A program made the position numbers and the translations under genes. Below the pieces are notes generated by a model. That model had not been told where the DNA came from, did no database searches, and was given only the letters and a program-made list of their open reading frames with translations. 64,000 nucleotides of DNA. Source: Lamellibrachia satsuma (lineage: Eukaryota; Annelida; Polychaeta; Sabellida; Siboglinidae). Numbering within the stretch: the first letter of the stretch is position 1; each line of letters starts with the position of its first letter. The stretch is taken from positions 2,681,001-2,745,000 of the forward strand of contig BSQZ01000006.1 of assembly GCA_033239005.1 (NCBI GenBank), in the 5' to 3' direction. Positions 1 through 11,289 of this stretch are shown in pieces.

Positions 1-3000
1 GCCTGTCTCTCTGTCACGCTGTCACTCCCTGTATGTCATTCTGTCACGCTGTCAATTTCTGCCTATCTCTCTGTCACCCTGTCACTCCCTTCATGTCTAT
101 CTGTCATGCTGTCACTCTCTGCCTGCCTCTCTGTCACTCTCTGCCTGTCTCTCTGTCAAGCTATCAATCTCTGCCTGTCGCTCTGTCACGCTGTCACTCC
201 CTGTATGTCTCTCTCTCACGCTGTCCCTCTCTGTCTGTATCTCTGTCACGCTGTCACTCCCTGTATGTCTGTCTGTCACGCTGTCACTCTCCGCCTGTCT
301 CTCTGTCACGATGTCACTCCCTGTATGTCTCTGTCACGCTGTCACAATCTGCCTGTCTCTCTGTCACGCTGTCACTCTCTGCCTTTCTCTCTGTCACACT
401 GTCACTCCCTGTATGTCTCTCTGTCACGCTATCACTCTCTGCCTGTCTCTCTGTCACGCTGTCACTCCCTGTATGTCTCTCTGTCACGTTTCACTCTCTG
501 CCTCTCTCTCTGTCAAGCTGTAACTCCCTGTATGTCTCTCTGTCACGCTGTCACTCTCTGCCTGTCTCTCTCTCACGCTGTCAATTTCTGCCTGTCTCTC
601 TGTCACCCTGTCACTCTCTGTCTGTATCTCTGTCACGCTGTCACTCCCTATATGTTTCTCTGTCACGCTGTCATTCCCTGTCTGTATCTCTGTCACGCTG
701 ACACTCTCTGCCTGTCTCCCTCTCTCACGCTGTCACTCCCTCTGTTTCTCTCTGTCACGCTGTCACTATCTGCCTGTCACTCTGTCAAGCTGTCAACCTC
801 TGCCTGTCGCTCTGTCACGCTGTCACTCCCTGTATATCTCTCTGCCACGCTGTCACTCTCTGTCAATTTCTGCCTGTCTCTCTGTCAATCTGTCACTCCC
901 TGTATGTCTCTGTGTCATGCTCTCACTCTCTGCCTGCCTTACTGTCAAGCTGTCACTCTCTGCCTGTCTCTCTGTCAAGCTGTCAACCTCTGCCTGTCGC
1001 TTTGTCACGCTGTCACTCCCTGTATATCTCTCTGCCACGCTGTCACTCTCTGTCACGCTGTCACTCCCTCTATGGCTCTCTCACGCTTTCACTCTCTTTA
1101 TGTCTCTCTGTCACGCTCTCACTCCCTGTATGTCTCTCTGTCACGCTTTCACTCTCTGCCTATCGCTATGTCACGCTGTCACTCCCTTTTGTCTCTCTGT
1201 CACGCTGTCACTCTCTTACGCTCTCACTCTCCGCATGTCTCTCTGTCACGATGTCACTCCCTGTATGTCTCTGTCACGATGTCACAATCTGCCTGTCTCT
1301 CTGTCACGCTGTCACTCTCTGCCTTTCTCTATGTCACCCTGTCACTCCCTGTATGTCTCTATGTCACGCTGTCACTCTCTGCCAGTCGCTCTGTCACGAT
1401 GTCTCTCCCGTATGTCTCTCTGTCACGCTTTCACTCTCTGCCTGTCTCTCTGTCATGCTGTCACTCCATATATGTCTCCCTGTAACGCTGTCACTCTCTG
1501 CCTGTCGCTCTATCACGCTGTCACTCCCGTATATCTCTCTGTCACGCTGTCACTCTCTGCCTGTCTCTTTGTCACGCTCTCAATTTCTGCCTGTCTCTTT
1601 GTCACTCTGTCACTCCTTGTATGTCTCACTGTCACGCTTTCACTCTCTGCCTGTCGTTCTGTCACCCTGTCACTCCCTGTATGACTCTATGTCACGCTGT
1701 CACTCTCTGCCAGTCGCTCTGTCACGCTGTCTCTCCCGTATGTCTCTCTGTCACGCTTTCACTCTCTGCCTGTCTCTCTCTCATGCTGTCACTCCATATA
1801 TGTCTCCCTGTAAAGCTGTCACTCTCTGCCTGTCGCTCTATCACGCTGTCACTCCCGTATATCTCTCTGTCACGCTGTCACTCTCTGCCTGTCTCTCTGT
1901 CACGCTGTCAATTTCTGCCTGTCTCTTTGTCACTCTGTCACTCCCTGTATGTCTCACTGTCACGCTTTCACTCTCTGCCTGTCGCTCTGTCACGCTGTCA
2001 CTCCCGTTATGTTACTCTGTCACGCTGTCACTCCCTGTTTGTATATCTGTCACGCTGACACTCCATGTATGTTTCTCTGCGACGCTTTCACTCTCTGCCT
2101 GTCTCTCTGTCACGCTGTCACTCCCTGTTTCTGTCTGTCACGTTGTCACTCTCCGCCTGTCTCTCTGTCACGATGTCACTCCCTGTATGTCTCTGTCACG
2201 CTGTCACAATCTGCCTGTCTCTCTGTCACGCTGTCACTCTCTGCCTTTCTCTCTGCCACACTGTCACTCCCTGTATGTTTCTCTGTCACGCTGTCACTCT
2301 CTGCCTGTCTCTCTGTCACGCTGTCACTCCCTGTATGTCTCTCTGTCACGTTTCACTCTCTGCCTCTCTCTCTCTCTGTCACGCTGTCACTCCCTGTATG
2401 TCTCTCTGTCACGCTGTCACTCTCTGCCTGTCTCTCTCTCACGCTGTCAATTTCTGCCTGTCTCTCTGTTACCCTCTGTCTGTCGCTCTGTCACGCTGTC
2501 ACTCCCTATATGTTTCTCTGTCACGCTGTCATTCCCTGTATGTATCTCTGTCACGCTGACACTCTCTGCCTGTCTCCCTCTCTCACGCTGTCACCCCCTC
2601 TATGTCTCTCTGTCACGCTGTCACTATCTGCCTGTCTCTCTGTCACGCTGTCAATTTCTGCCTGTCTCTCTGTCAATCTGTCACTCCCTGTACGTCTCTG
2701 TGTCATGCTGTCACTCTCTGCCTGCCTTACTGTCAAGCTGTCACTCTCTGCCTGTCTCTCTGTCACGCTGTCAATCTCTGCCTGTCGCTCTGTCACGCTG
2801 TCACACCCTGTATATCTCTCTGTCACGCTGTCACTCTCTGTCACGCTGTCACTCCCTCTATGGCTCTCTCTCACGCTTTCACTCTCTTCCTGTCTCTCTG
2901 TCACGCTGTCACTCCCTGTATGTCTCTCTATCACGCTTTCACTCTCTGCCTGTCGCTATGTCACGCTGTCACTCCCGTTTGTCTCTCTGTCACGCTGTCA

Positions 3001-3640
3001 CTCTCTTTCTGTCTCTCTGTCACGCTCTCACTTTCTGCCTGTCTCTCTGTCACCCTGTCACTCCCTGTATTTCTCTCTGTCAAGCTGTCAATCTGTTCCT
3101 GTCTATCTGTTACGCTGTCACTCTCTGCCTGTCGCTCTGTCACGCTGACTCTCCCTGTATGTCTCTCTGTCATGCTGCCACTCTCTGCCTGTCTCCCTGT
3201 TACGCTGTCACTCTCTGCCTGTCGCTCTATCATGCTGTCACTTCCATGTATGACTCTCTGTCACGCTGTCACTCTCTGCCTGTCTCTCTTTTACGCTCTC
3301 ACTTACTGCCTGTCTCTCTGTCACGCTGTCACTCCCTGTATGTATCTCTGTCACGCTTTCACTCTCTGCCTGTCTATCTGTCACGCTGTCTCTCCCGGTA
3401 TGTCTGTCTGTCACGCTGTCACTCTCCGCCTGTCTCTCTGTCACGATGTCACTCCCTGTATGTCTCTGTCACGCTGTCACTCTCTGCCTGTCGCTCTGTC
3501 ACGCTGTCACTCCCGTATGTCTCTCTCTCAAGCTGTCACTCTCTGCCTGTCTCTCTGTCACGTTTTCACTCTCTGCCTGTCTCTCTGTCAAGATGTAACT
3601 CTCTGTCTGTCTCTCTGTCGCGCTGTCACTTTGTGATTAC
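1..3640. repeat. 30-bp minisatellite array (about 120 units)
   Basis: The whole stretch is built from a 30-bp unit containing CTGTCACGCTGTCACTCYCTG and TGYMTGTCTCTCTGTC-like halves. Units differ at a few positions (TCTCTGCC versus TCCCTGTA, CACGCT versus CAAGCT). Because 30 is a multiple of 3 and the unit lacks stops, several frames stay open for hundreds of codons and read as a 10-residue Ser/Leu/Cys repeat. I treat these as non-coding. Longer blocks also repeat: about 1381-1700 resembles 1709-2010 (about 328 bp apart), and about 370-700 resembles 2240-2570. The array starts before the window and abuts a truncated Gypsy element at about 3645. Confidence 0.95.
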
Positions 3641-3672
3641 GCCTAACTTTGTCATTCTATCCAGTCCTGGCA

Positions 3673-4122
3673 TTAGTTTTGGACGGACAGCGACATTGTA
3701 CGTCTCGTGGGCATGACTGTTGGATGAATCGTCTCATCGACTTTGAGATGTACTTTTCCTGGGAGTGCCCCAAGTTTGTCATCGAACGTATCGAGATGTT
3801 GCTCAACGGGAGAAACCGTAGCGACTTTCTCGATATTCTGTTCATTGATATTCATCAATTTCATCATCTTCGCAGCTTTGTACCCGAGTAGCGGTGTGTA
3901 GTTGTCACTCACAACCACAAATTCGATGGAGTACGTTTTCTTGTTCTTTGGATTCTTTTCCACTGTATGGCAGATCCCTAGTGGAGCAGTGCCTGTGTTG
4001 TTCCACATTTTAAGTTTGCGTGTAGTAGGCTTTGTGTTGTCTGCATAACGTGTAGGCAGTGTGTTCACTGTAGCACCAGTGTCGACCTGGAACGTCACTT
4101 TGTGACAACCAGCACCTTTCAA
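3673..4122 (-). pseudogene. Gypsy retropepsin (aspartic protease) fragment
   Basis: A 149-residue open stretch holds the retropepsin active-site motif as VDTGATVNTLP near residues 13-23 and the second conserved segment LLGYKAAKMM near residue 80. In this family the protease matures Gag-Pol. The active-site Asp is present here, whereas the copy at 19284-19502 has HTGA. The frame ends as RT homology would begin, with the satellite just beyond. It belongs to a truncated element and cannot act as an autonomous retrotransposon. Confidence 0.8.
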
Positions 4123-4655
4123 TTATCGTTCATTGTCGTTTGACAGCGTGTGTACCCACTCATCGTCCGAGTCATCTGGTGCTGTCATCTGGTGGACGTG
4201 TTTACGAATTTTACGTGCTTTCTCTTGTACGGTACATTTCTTCGCGAAAAGATTTTTCCTCTTACACAATGAGCACGTTTTGCCCCATGCCGGACATTCC
4301 GCAGAATTTACATCCTCTTTCCACGATGGGTTTCTCGCTACTACTTTTATCTTTCCTCCTGTGTCACGACTCGGTGCACTGTTTCTGGCCTTAGTTATTG
4401 CCCATGTGCAATAGCATTTTCTGCTCCATTCCAGATTGTCACACACGTTTCTAGAGCCAGGTTCAGTTCCTTCAGTAGTGTAGTTTGTATTATAGCATCT
4501 CTTATTCCAATGACAATACGATCACGAAGGATTGAATTTATGCACACATCACAGTAATTGCACATTTTAGCCAGAGATCTGATAGCAGCTTGAAAACTTT
4601 CAAATGTTTCTCCTTCCTTCTGGTCCCTGTTGTTGAAGATAAAGGTTTCATTCAC
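4123..4655 (-). pseudogene. Gypsy gag with degenerate zinc knuckle
   Basis: Two adjoining minus-strand frames (4395-4655 and 4123-4446) give a Gag capsid-like helical segment (QKEGETFESF, IRSLAKMC, IVIGIRDAII) followed by a nucleocapsid knuckle CSLCKRKNLFAKKC. The expected His of a CCHC knuckle (N-H-F-A-K) reads as Leu, so the metal site looks broken. Frame changes between the two pieces show decay. The identity as Gag of a Gypsy element rests on the following protease and on the better copy at 19594-19980. Confidence 0.7.
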
Positions 4656-5289
4656 TTATCCTACTGCAAATGCGTGAAACTTGCTGATAATCTCTTCCAC
4701 TGTCCTGTTTTCTTGATCAACATTGAAATTAAATCCGTTGTACACTTTTAGTGCTTCATCTCCAAGTGTAACAATAATGCAACTTGGTATTGATTTTCCT
4801 TTCTTTCCAGATTGTTAATCACATAATACATTTTCCATTTCTGTTTAAACAATTTCCAATTGTCACTACGTTAGGTTCTAGAGTGGTGTTATACCATGTA
4901 CAGGAGTGGTATTTGGTCGTTCAGTCATCGGTAGACTAATGCGGCACTTTTAGACAAGTGGCGCCAGTGCGCGGTATTGTGAGGAACATTTTCGCAGTAT
5001 CAAAGTGTCTACGTGCACGCGTACACGTAACAAAGTTCTACAGCATCACAACCGCTAATTTCGTACAAATAGCTTCTGTAGCTACGTGTCCGCCGTTTGT
5101 GAACAGTATGTCGGGCTCGACGTCGAGGTATCGTGTTCACAGTGTCAACCACATGGCGTCCGACATTGTCAGCGAGCGTTGCTTGAAGTCGAACTGCTTC
5201 ACCAGCAAAGTTCGTCAAATGAAGTCTCTGTAGAGCGTATATGTCACACAGAACTATCTGTACTTTTTTGTGACCGCCGCTAGCCACCA

Positions 5290-5442
5290 TGTTACGTGTC
5301 TTACGTACGTAATGACGAAGTATAACTCAAGAATAACAACTTGAAGTGTAGCGTGAACAGAAGCTTTACTAGCCGACCCAATCTGATACAAACAACTAGC
5401 GTGGCGTCATCTAGAGTTTAGTAATAACATTATAACGCAACA
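5290..5442 (-). repeat. LTR of the truncated Gypsy copy
   Basis: The block starts TGTTACGTGTC and ends ACGCAACA on the plus strand (TG...CA). It matches 16092-16244 and 20678-20825 over its length. The next bases, ATTGC, match the target duplication of the complete copy. Confidence 0.85.
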
Positions 5443-5960
5443 ATTGCTATTGTGACTACCTGTTGGATGAGGGCCATCAATTAAGTTGACGAAATCAATC
5501 GCTGCCAGGGAGAGCTGTAAAAGCTTCGATGACCAAAATAAGGTGTGAATATTTTTACTGCTCGCTGTGACCCTGATTGACTCAGGACTGAACTTTGACC
5601 TGTCCGTAAGCAATGGGCCGGCAATAAATGGCTGGCCGATATGCTGCTGCTTTTATCAAGTTAAGTTTGAACCACACAGTTAGCGCGTTCCTTTTTGCTA
5701 ATATGGTGACTGTGGAATGGAGTAAACTCAACTAACATTGGATTATATAGCGCTGTCAGTTCAATGCTACTGTGACTGCCAGTTGGATGTGGGCTATAAA
5801 TTAAGTTGATGAAATCAATCAGTGCCCAAGAAAAGGCGAGCTGGAATTGCTTTAATGGCCAAAAGAAGCAAAGGCGTGAATATTGAGACTGCTCGCGGTG
5901 ACCCTGATTGACACATTATTGTAGAATAGATGGGATGTGGTGTTTTATTAGGGACAGTGT
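5443..5960. mobile_element. Tigger/pogo-like non-coding flank with two subterminal repeats
   Basis: This stretch matches 20826-21393 nearly end to end. It contains two related blocks of about 130 bp (about 5448-5590 and 5770-5910), each running from GACTRCCNGTTGGATG to GTGACCCTGATTGAC. A shared stretch, GTGGAATGGAGTAA, also occurs just upstream of the Tigger-type transposase start at about 15985. I infer 5' non-coding sequence of a Tigger-like transposon interrupted by the Gypsy LTR. This copy lacks about 50 bp present at about 21312-21362. Confidence 0.6.
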
Positions 5961-6389
5961 CCTCTTCGCGACGATATTGGCACACACGTGGAGTCGTCTG
6001 ATATGTGCTCCTAGCATCGTGTCTCCGCTACTGGTGCAACAGCTACCGCTTCAACACCCGTTACGTCTGTCAACCCCCTTACCGTATTACAGCTGTCATA
6101 TCAAATATTCACATATGAAGGAATTACCCTAACACGAATTACCGTAAAAGGAATTGCCCTAGCTGGCACAAGGTTAGGATTATTTATTATTATACCGAAC
6201 TTAAAAATCGCTCTTGTCATTCATAAAAGCCTTCTCAAAAGCGTTGTCACAATGAATAGAATAATCATAGACAGTAAAAACAAAGCATAAAAACGATAAC
6301 ATGATAAAAAAAGAAACATTATAGAAGACTGGATATAATAAGATGAATATGTATATACTGTTTTTAAAATCTAATAAAAAAACTGACTT

Positions 6390-8225
6390 CAAAAAGTTAA
6401 GCACCAAAATGAGCCAGGAACAAATGTGTTTTTAGCAGCTTCTTGAAAGTGTTCAGTGTTTTTGCTTCACGAATGTGAGCCGGTAGCGCATTCCACAACT
6501 TAGCTGCTGAACACCGGAATTTTCTGTCGACGTAAGTAACTGTTCTAGCCCTTGGAACTTCTAGTGTCACTGAATCCATGGATCGTAGCGTTCTTCTTGG
6601 TTGATATACATTCAGCATGTCCGATATATATATCCTGGAGCCTGTCCATGAAGGGCTTTATATGTGTGCATCAGGATTTTGAATTGCACACGATAGTTAA
6701 CAGGTAACCAGTGCAGGTTTATCAACACTGGTGTGATGTGGCTGTAGCGTGATGTTCTGGTGACAACCCGTGCCGCGGCGTTCTACACACGTTGTAACTT
6801 GTTAATCGATGTCTGGTGCAGTCCATAGTCCATACCGACAGATAATGGCTCCTAGTGGTTTTGAGTACATGGTGTATTTCTTTGGGCCGAGTACCGAGCC
6901 TTTTGGTACACCATGTTCCAGGAGAACTGGATCGGAGTGCTCGCCATCTATGACCACTACCTGGTACCGGTCGTGGCGATACGATGCTATCCAGCCGAGA
7001 GCAGCTAAGGAGATTCCGAATAAGTTCTCAAAACGATGCAACATAATTCCACGATCAAGACTGTCGAACATTGACAGACGAGCATGACCAACACTGTGAC
7101 TAGCCATCATCCAGAGACTCGAGGATATCGCTTTGCACCTTCAGGAGCGCCGTCACGGTCGAGTGAGACCTACGGTAGGCTGCCTGGAGCTCCTCGTGAA
7201 GACCATTACTCACCAGGTGGTGCTCAATCCTTGTTTCTACAAACACTTTAACAATGAAAAGAAGGTTAGACACAGGTCTGTAGTGTTTCAGGATGTCTGG
7301 ATCGGGTGTTGGTTTCTTGAGTAGTAGTCGTATTTGCTATCCATAGAGGCGTTGACAATCGTGGTGATAATAGGGAGTAGCTCATCTACACATAACTTTA
7401 GAAGCCACGTGGCCATCGGATCGAGGTTGCAGGATTGATCAGGTGAATTCAGGATGAGAGTCTTCATTTCATCATCAGATGCGCGAGTAAACCTGTGGTG
7501 TAGTTACAGATGAGGCGTCAACCTCCTGTTCAACACCATGCGGACCAGGTTCAACTACACACATCCGTCTGGAGGCCACGTCGGATGTTTTGTATCTTCT
7601 CTATAAAGAAAGAGCTAAACATCTCGGTTAGTTCACTTGGAGACGTCGTTTAAGGAAGAGATGGAGACTCCCTTTCACCAAGCAGGTGTTTCGCCACTTT
7701 GTAGATGCCCTTCTGTTCATGGGTGCAGGCAGTGATCTTTTCCGAATAGTATGCTATCCTGGTTTGTTTTATGAGTTTTTTCACCACAACACATTGGTAT
7801 CTATATATATGGTGGTTAACAGTCAGGCCATTCTTCTGCTATCGTCGTTCCTGCTTCCGTCGGAGATGTTTAGCTTCATGTAGCTCATCCGTGTACCGTG
7901 GACAATCTGGATGTTGGTGAAGGTTTCAGTACGAAGTGGTGCGTGCTTATCAATGAGCGATGTGAGTCCTTCATTAAAAGCACTCACCAAACAATCCACA
8001 TCACCAGGCGTCGTTTGTAACATGGAGGAAACCACAATGTCCTGCTTAAAAGCTTCCACGTCTATGGCACGTAGCTTCCTGAAGGAGACAGTCTTCTGTA
8101 TGGGAACAGGTTTGGCCAGGGTCGTGGTGACGTGTAAGTTTCCCAAGGTGGCCACAAAGTCCGGGGTCGGTGACGGTGATGTTGGATACGATGTGACTGG
8201 TTTCACCCCCATTCACTCATTACCA
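6390..8225 (-). mobile_element. Decayed CR1/L2-type non-LTR retrotransposon
   Basis: Minus-strand pieces follow LINE order. 8212-7823 is the endonuclease-RT linker (KTVSFRKLRAIDVEAF, LTSLIDKHAPLRTETF). About 7660-7320 carries the RT N-terminus (LTEMFSSFFIEKI, then LDPMATWLLKLCVDELLP). About 7320-7110 has RPVSNLLFIVKV-like sequence, and 7110-6802 has VPKGSVLGP (RT motif). 6618-6397 is the C-terminal tail (CSAAKLWNALPAHIREAK, then FKKLLKTHLF). Stops and frameshifts separate them, so it is a pseudogene. The YADD catalytic box is not visible. The clade is tentative. Confidence 0.75.
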
Positions 8226-8378
8226 GTCATCCCCGCTTGGGGTAGTGGCAAAGAAAGAGCCAAACGCATTCCGTCTTATTCATGATTTTCTTACCCACAG
8301 GGTAATTCCATTAATGAATGTATTCCAAAGGACTTCACCGCTGTCTCTTATGAAACTTTAGACCATGTCATATCTTTT

Positions 8379-9528
8379 TTGAATCAGTTTGGCCGAGGTG
8401 CACTGGTGGGTAAGACCGACATCGAGGATGCCTTTCGCATCATTCCCATCCACCCGTCTTGCTATCATTTGTTCGGTTTCACATGGAATTCTAATTTCTT
8501 CTACGACCGTTGCCTGCCAATGGGATGTTCTGAATCTTGCCGCATTTTTGAAAGATTGACTTGTGCTTTGCAGTGGGTCCTGAAGACACGGGGTGTAATG
8601 GCTGTGAGTCACATATTGGACGATTTCATCTTCATCGGCCCCCCAAATTCATCACGTTGTTTGCACGATCTTAATCTTTTCATGGCACTGGCAAATGAGC
8701 TTTCTATTCCCATCAAACACGAGAAGACCTGTTTTCCAGCTACACTCATCACTGTTCATGGCATCGAACTGGACACGGTCAAGTGGGAGGCTCGCCTTCC
8801 CCAAGATAAAGTTCAGAAGCTTCTGTCATCCCTTGCGGCCATGCGGAATAGTCGTTCTGTTACTTTACACCAACTGCAATTTGTCATAGGGCTACTCACA
8901 TTCGCAAGCCGCGTCATTTCACCAGGTCATGCTTTCATTCGTCGTCTCATCAATCTCACGGTTGGCATATCTAGGCCTAACCATCACATCCGGTTGACTG
9001 CAGAGTCACGAGCTGATTTAGCAGCCTGGCATTGCTTTATTTCTTCGTTCAATGGGGTCACTATGCTCATCAATAGTACTTGGGTTTCATCGGATTCAAT
9101 TAAGTTGTACACAGATGCTGCATCTACGCAGGGATTTGCTGCAGTTTTTGGTTCCCGGTGGTTTAATGGCACTTTTCCGGACATCTTGCAAAGTTATAAC
9201 ATTGCAGTTTTGGAACTCTATCCTATCGTAGCCGCTATGGAACTGTGGGGGCAACTCAGTCTTGTTCTTCACTGACAACCAATCTGTGGTTGAAGTGATC
9301 AACAAACAGTCAGCTAAAAACTGTCACCTGATGCGCTTGCTTAGACGTCTAGTAGCGACTGCTTTGGAATTTAATGTTTATTTTAAAGCAAAGCACATTC
9401 CAGGAAAGACTAATGTCGTAGCTAACAAACTGTCACGATTTCAGGAGGCTGCAGCACGGCAGGTGGCGCCATGGCTCCAACCGCGGCCTACAGGGATTCC
9501 TGCACCAATTCTTCCTTGGCAGAAGTGA
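8379..9528 (+). pseudogene. DIRS-like reverse transcriptase / RNase H (frameshifted)
   Basis: Frame 8379-9275 has RT motif A as KTDIEDAFRIIP (residues 13-24), a motif B region around CLPMGCSESCRIFE, and the catalytic box as HILDDFIFIG, the LDD form typical of DIRS elements. RNase H follows with LYTDAAST (first Asp) and LELYPIVAA (Glu). The third acidic residue lies in FFTDNQSVVE, in the next frame (9262-9528), so about one base is gained or lost near 9255. Homology clearly extends upstream of the first Met (SINECIPKDF at about 8310), so the Met at 8379 is not a natural start. Confidence 0.8.
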
Positions 9529-10422
9529 TGCTTCGCCTGCTTAACGCTGCCTTGTCGGAGGGTACAAAGAATGCCTACAAACGATCTATTACATCGTATG
9601 CCGCTTTTAGCAGGAAACAATTTCCCAACTGTTCGGTTTTTCCAGCTTCAACGGGTGTCTTAGCTACATATATAGCAAGCCTCTTCTCCAAGCATTATGC
9701 TCCGGCTACCCTTATGACATATATGTCTGCTTTGTCATATATTCATAAATTGTCTGGTATGCCTGACCCAACTCAACATTTTGTTATCAAGAAATTACTG
9801 GCTGGAGCCCAGAAGCTGGCTGGGAAACCTGACACCCGGTTACCGATTACTCCCAGGGTCCTATGCCAGATTGTTGACTCCACACAATGTATTGCCTCAT
9901 CAGCCTATTTAAGGTATATGTTACAGAGCATGTTTCTCTTGGCTTTCCATGCATTCTTGCGCATTGGGGAAATAACGGTACATTCGCGAACCAGGAGCGA
10001 ATATGTCATTCAGTTGGCAGATGTCACCATTTCTCATTCACACATAGTTTTGGTATTGTGTCATTTTAAGCACAACACATCTGGGCGCCCTGTCACTCTG
10101 CATATTTCACAAACGCAAAATAAGTATTGTCCGGTCCAAGCATTGTCTCGATTCCTGAAGGTTCGTGGGTCATTTAATGGCCCACTGTTTGCTTTTGCTA
10201 ATGCCTACCCTGTTTCGCGAAACTATTTTTGTCAATACTTGCGTAAAGCACTACAGTGGGTGGGACTGGACCCCAGTAAATATAAAGCTCACAGTTTTAG
10301 AATCGGTGCCACTACTACGGCGGCATACATGGGGATGAGTGAAACACAAATTCAATCTATGGAAGTCCACCGCCTTTAAACGTTACATTCGTATCCCTAT
10401 GCTGCAGATGACCAGACCTTGA
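9471..10422 (+). pseudogene. DIRS-like tyrosine recombinase, frameshifted before the catalytic Tyr
   Basis: The 302-residue frame has an N-terminal core-binding region (SEGTKNAYKRSITSYAAF), the first catalytic Arg in HAFLRIGEI and the H-x-x-R motif as KAHSFRIGATTTA. The frame then reads into SMEVHRL and stops at 10379. In the next frame the expected tail continues as WKSTAFKRYIRIP (about 10349-10390), including the likely nucleophilic Tyr. A small deletion around 10360 therefore separates the Tyr from the rest. Such enzymes join the circular DNA of DIRS elements to the genome. Confidence 0.8.
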
Positions 10423-10845
10423 ATATGTCTGGGTTGTCCGGTAGGCATTGGGTGTTTCAGTATGGCTGGCACCCATTGTGTACAGTACTATGCCCACTGA
10501 TATACCACATCCCGTTAGCAGTAGTATTCCGAAGAATGTACAACATTCCGCTAGCTTGGGACATACTCCTTTCATCACAAACTTACTTGGCCTGTTGCTG
10601 TAGGCAGTGGTTGTTTCAGTATGACTGGCACCCATTGTGTACAGTACTATGCCCACTGATATACCACATCCCGTTAGCAGTAGTATTCCCAAGAATGTAC
10701 AACATTCCGCTAGCTTGGGACATACTCCTTTCACCACAAACTTACTTGGCCTATTGCTGTAGGCAGTGGTTGTTTCAGTATGACTGGCATCCATTGTGTG
10801 CAGCATGGCAATAGGGAGCACGACTGATTTCGCTCTGGCATCCAA
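10357..10845 (-). other. Open frame over the 159-bp repeat with a repeated hydrophobic segment
   Basis: The minus strand is open for 162 codons because 159 bp equals 53 codons. Each unit reads as a polar Ser/Thr-rich start (MDASHTETTTAYSNRPSKF), a Cys pair, then a strongly hydrophobic run of about 25 residues (FLGILLLTGCGISVGIVLY) long enough to span a membrane. The last part overlaps the recombinase 3' end on the other strand. I do not recognise it. It could be a small accessory membrane protein of the element, a captured host exon, or chance. Confidence 0.3.
10430..10810. repeat. 159-bp tandem repeat (two full units and a partial)
   Basis: Starts of matching units lie at 10441, 10600 and 10759 (GTAGGCAKTGGKTGTTTCAG), giving an exact 159-bp period. 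Units differ by only a few bases, so the duplication is recent compared with the decayed elements around it. It directly follows the DIRS-like recombinase. Confidence 0.9.
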
Positions 10846-11100
10846 TTTATGCTCATATATCTATTTAAACGTGTTCACATAGCCAGGCTAATAGGCGTTT
10901 GCGTTGGATAGGTATTGCAAATTGACTGACATTAGTTTCCTTAACATGTACTGACATTCGCTTTGACTATTTGTACTGTTAGTATCCGGATCACTCCATA
11001 GGCGGTTTAGCTCACTGGCAGAGCCCTGGGGTGGGGGTTTGTCCTATATTGCATAAGGCCGGGTGGGGGATATTACCGCTCCACCTTTGCTAATCTGATT

Positions 11101-11216
11101 TGTCATTTAATAATTGTTTGTAGTACCTCGATGACGGTATCATTTGTTTAGCGCTTAAGCTTTGTCTCATCGAGAGATTTATGTTATTAGTTACAGTTGA
11201 TACAATTATTAAATGA
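11101..11216. repeat. Short inverted repeat around an AT-rich loop
   Basis: GTCATTTAATAATTGT at about 11102 is repeated inverted as ACAATTATTAAATGAC at about 11200, with inner complementary pieces CTCGATGA and TCATCGAG. It could be a small hairpin element or part of the DIRS terminal sequences. Confidence 0.5.
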
Positions 11217-11289
11217 CCTTTACCAACTATATATGTTATTGTTCAATTCATTTAGCAAACGAGCTCAGGGTTCTGCCATTAAGCATCAG

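Larger units (their letters stand above)
3647..5442 (-). mobile_element. Truncated Ty3/Gypsy-type retrotransposon (5' LTR, gag, protease)
   Basis: Read on the minus strand this is the 5' part of the Gypsy family found complete at 16092-20825: LTR (5290-5442), PBS region, gag, then aspartic protease. It stops at the start of reverse transcriptase, where the 30-bp satellite begins, so RT, RNase H and integrase are missing. The gag part (4395-4655) has the matrix/capsid-like run QKEGETFESF. The flank beyond the LTR is the same as that of the complete copy, so the two are probably copies of one insertion event spread by segmental duplication rather than independent insertions. Confidence 0.85.
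8230..10430 (+). mobile_element. DIRS-like tyrosine-recombinase retrotransposon, 5' truncated
   Basis: RT plus RNase H is followed directly by a tyrosine recombinase, the arrangement of DIRS-like elements, which integrate without an integrase. RT homology starts abruptly near FRLIHDF at about 8260, so the gag-like part is gone. The RT/RNase H frame breaks at about 9255 and the recombinase frame breaks at about 10360. Beyond lie a G-rich segment (11032-11090) and a short inverted repeat (11101-11216) that could be remains of DIRS terminal sequences. It is inactive as it stands. Confidence 0.8.

Noticed and set aside
912..3716. 934-codon open frame (and other long frames at 33-2058) in the first 3.7 kb
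   Set aside because: Purely the 30-bp satellite, whose length is a multiple of three; open in several frames and both strands, with no domain.
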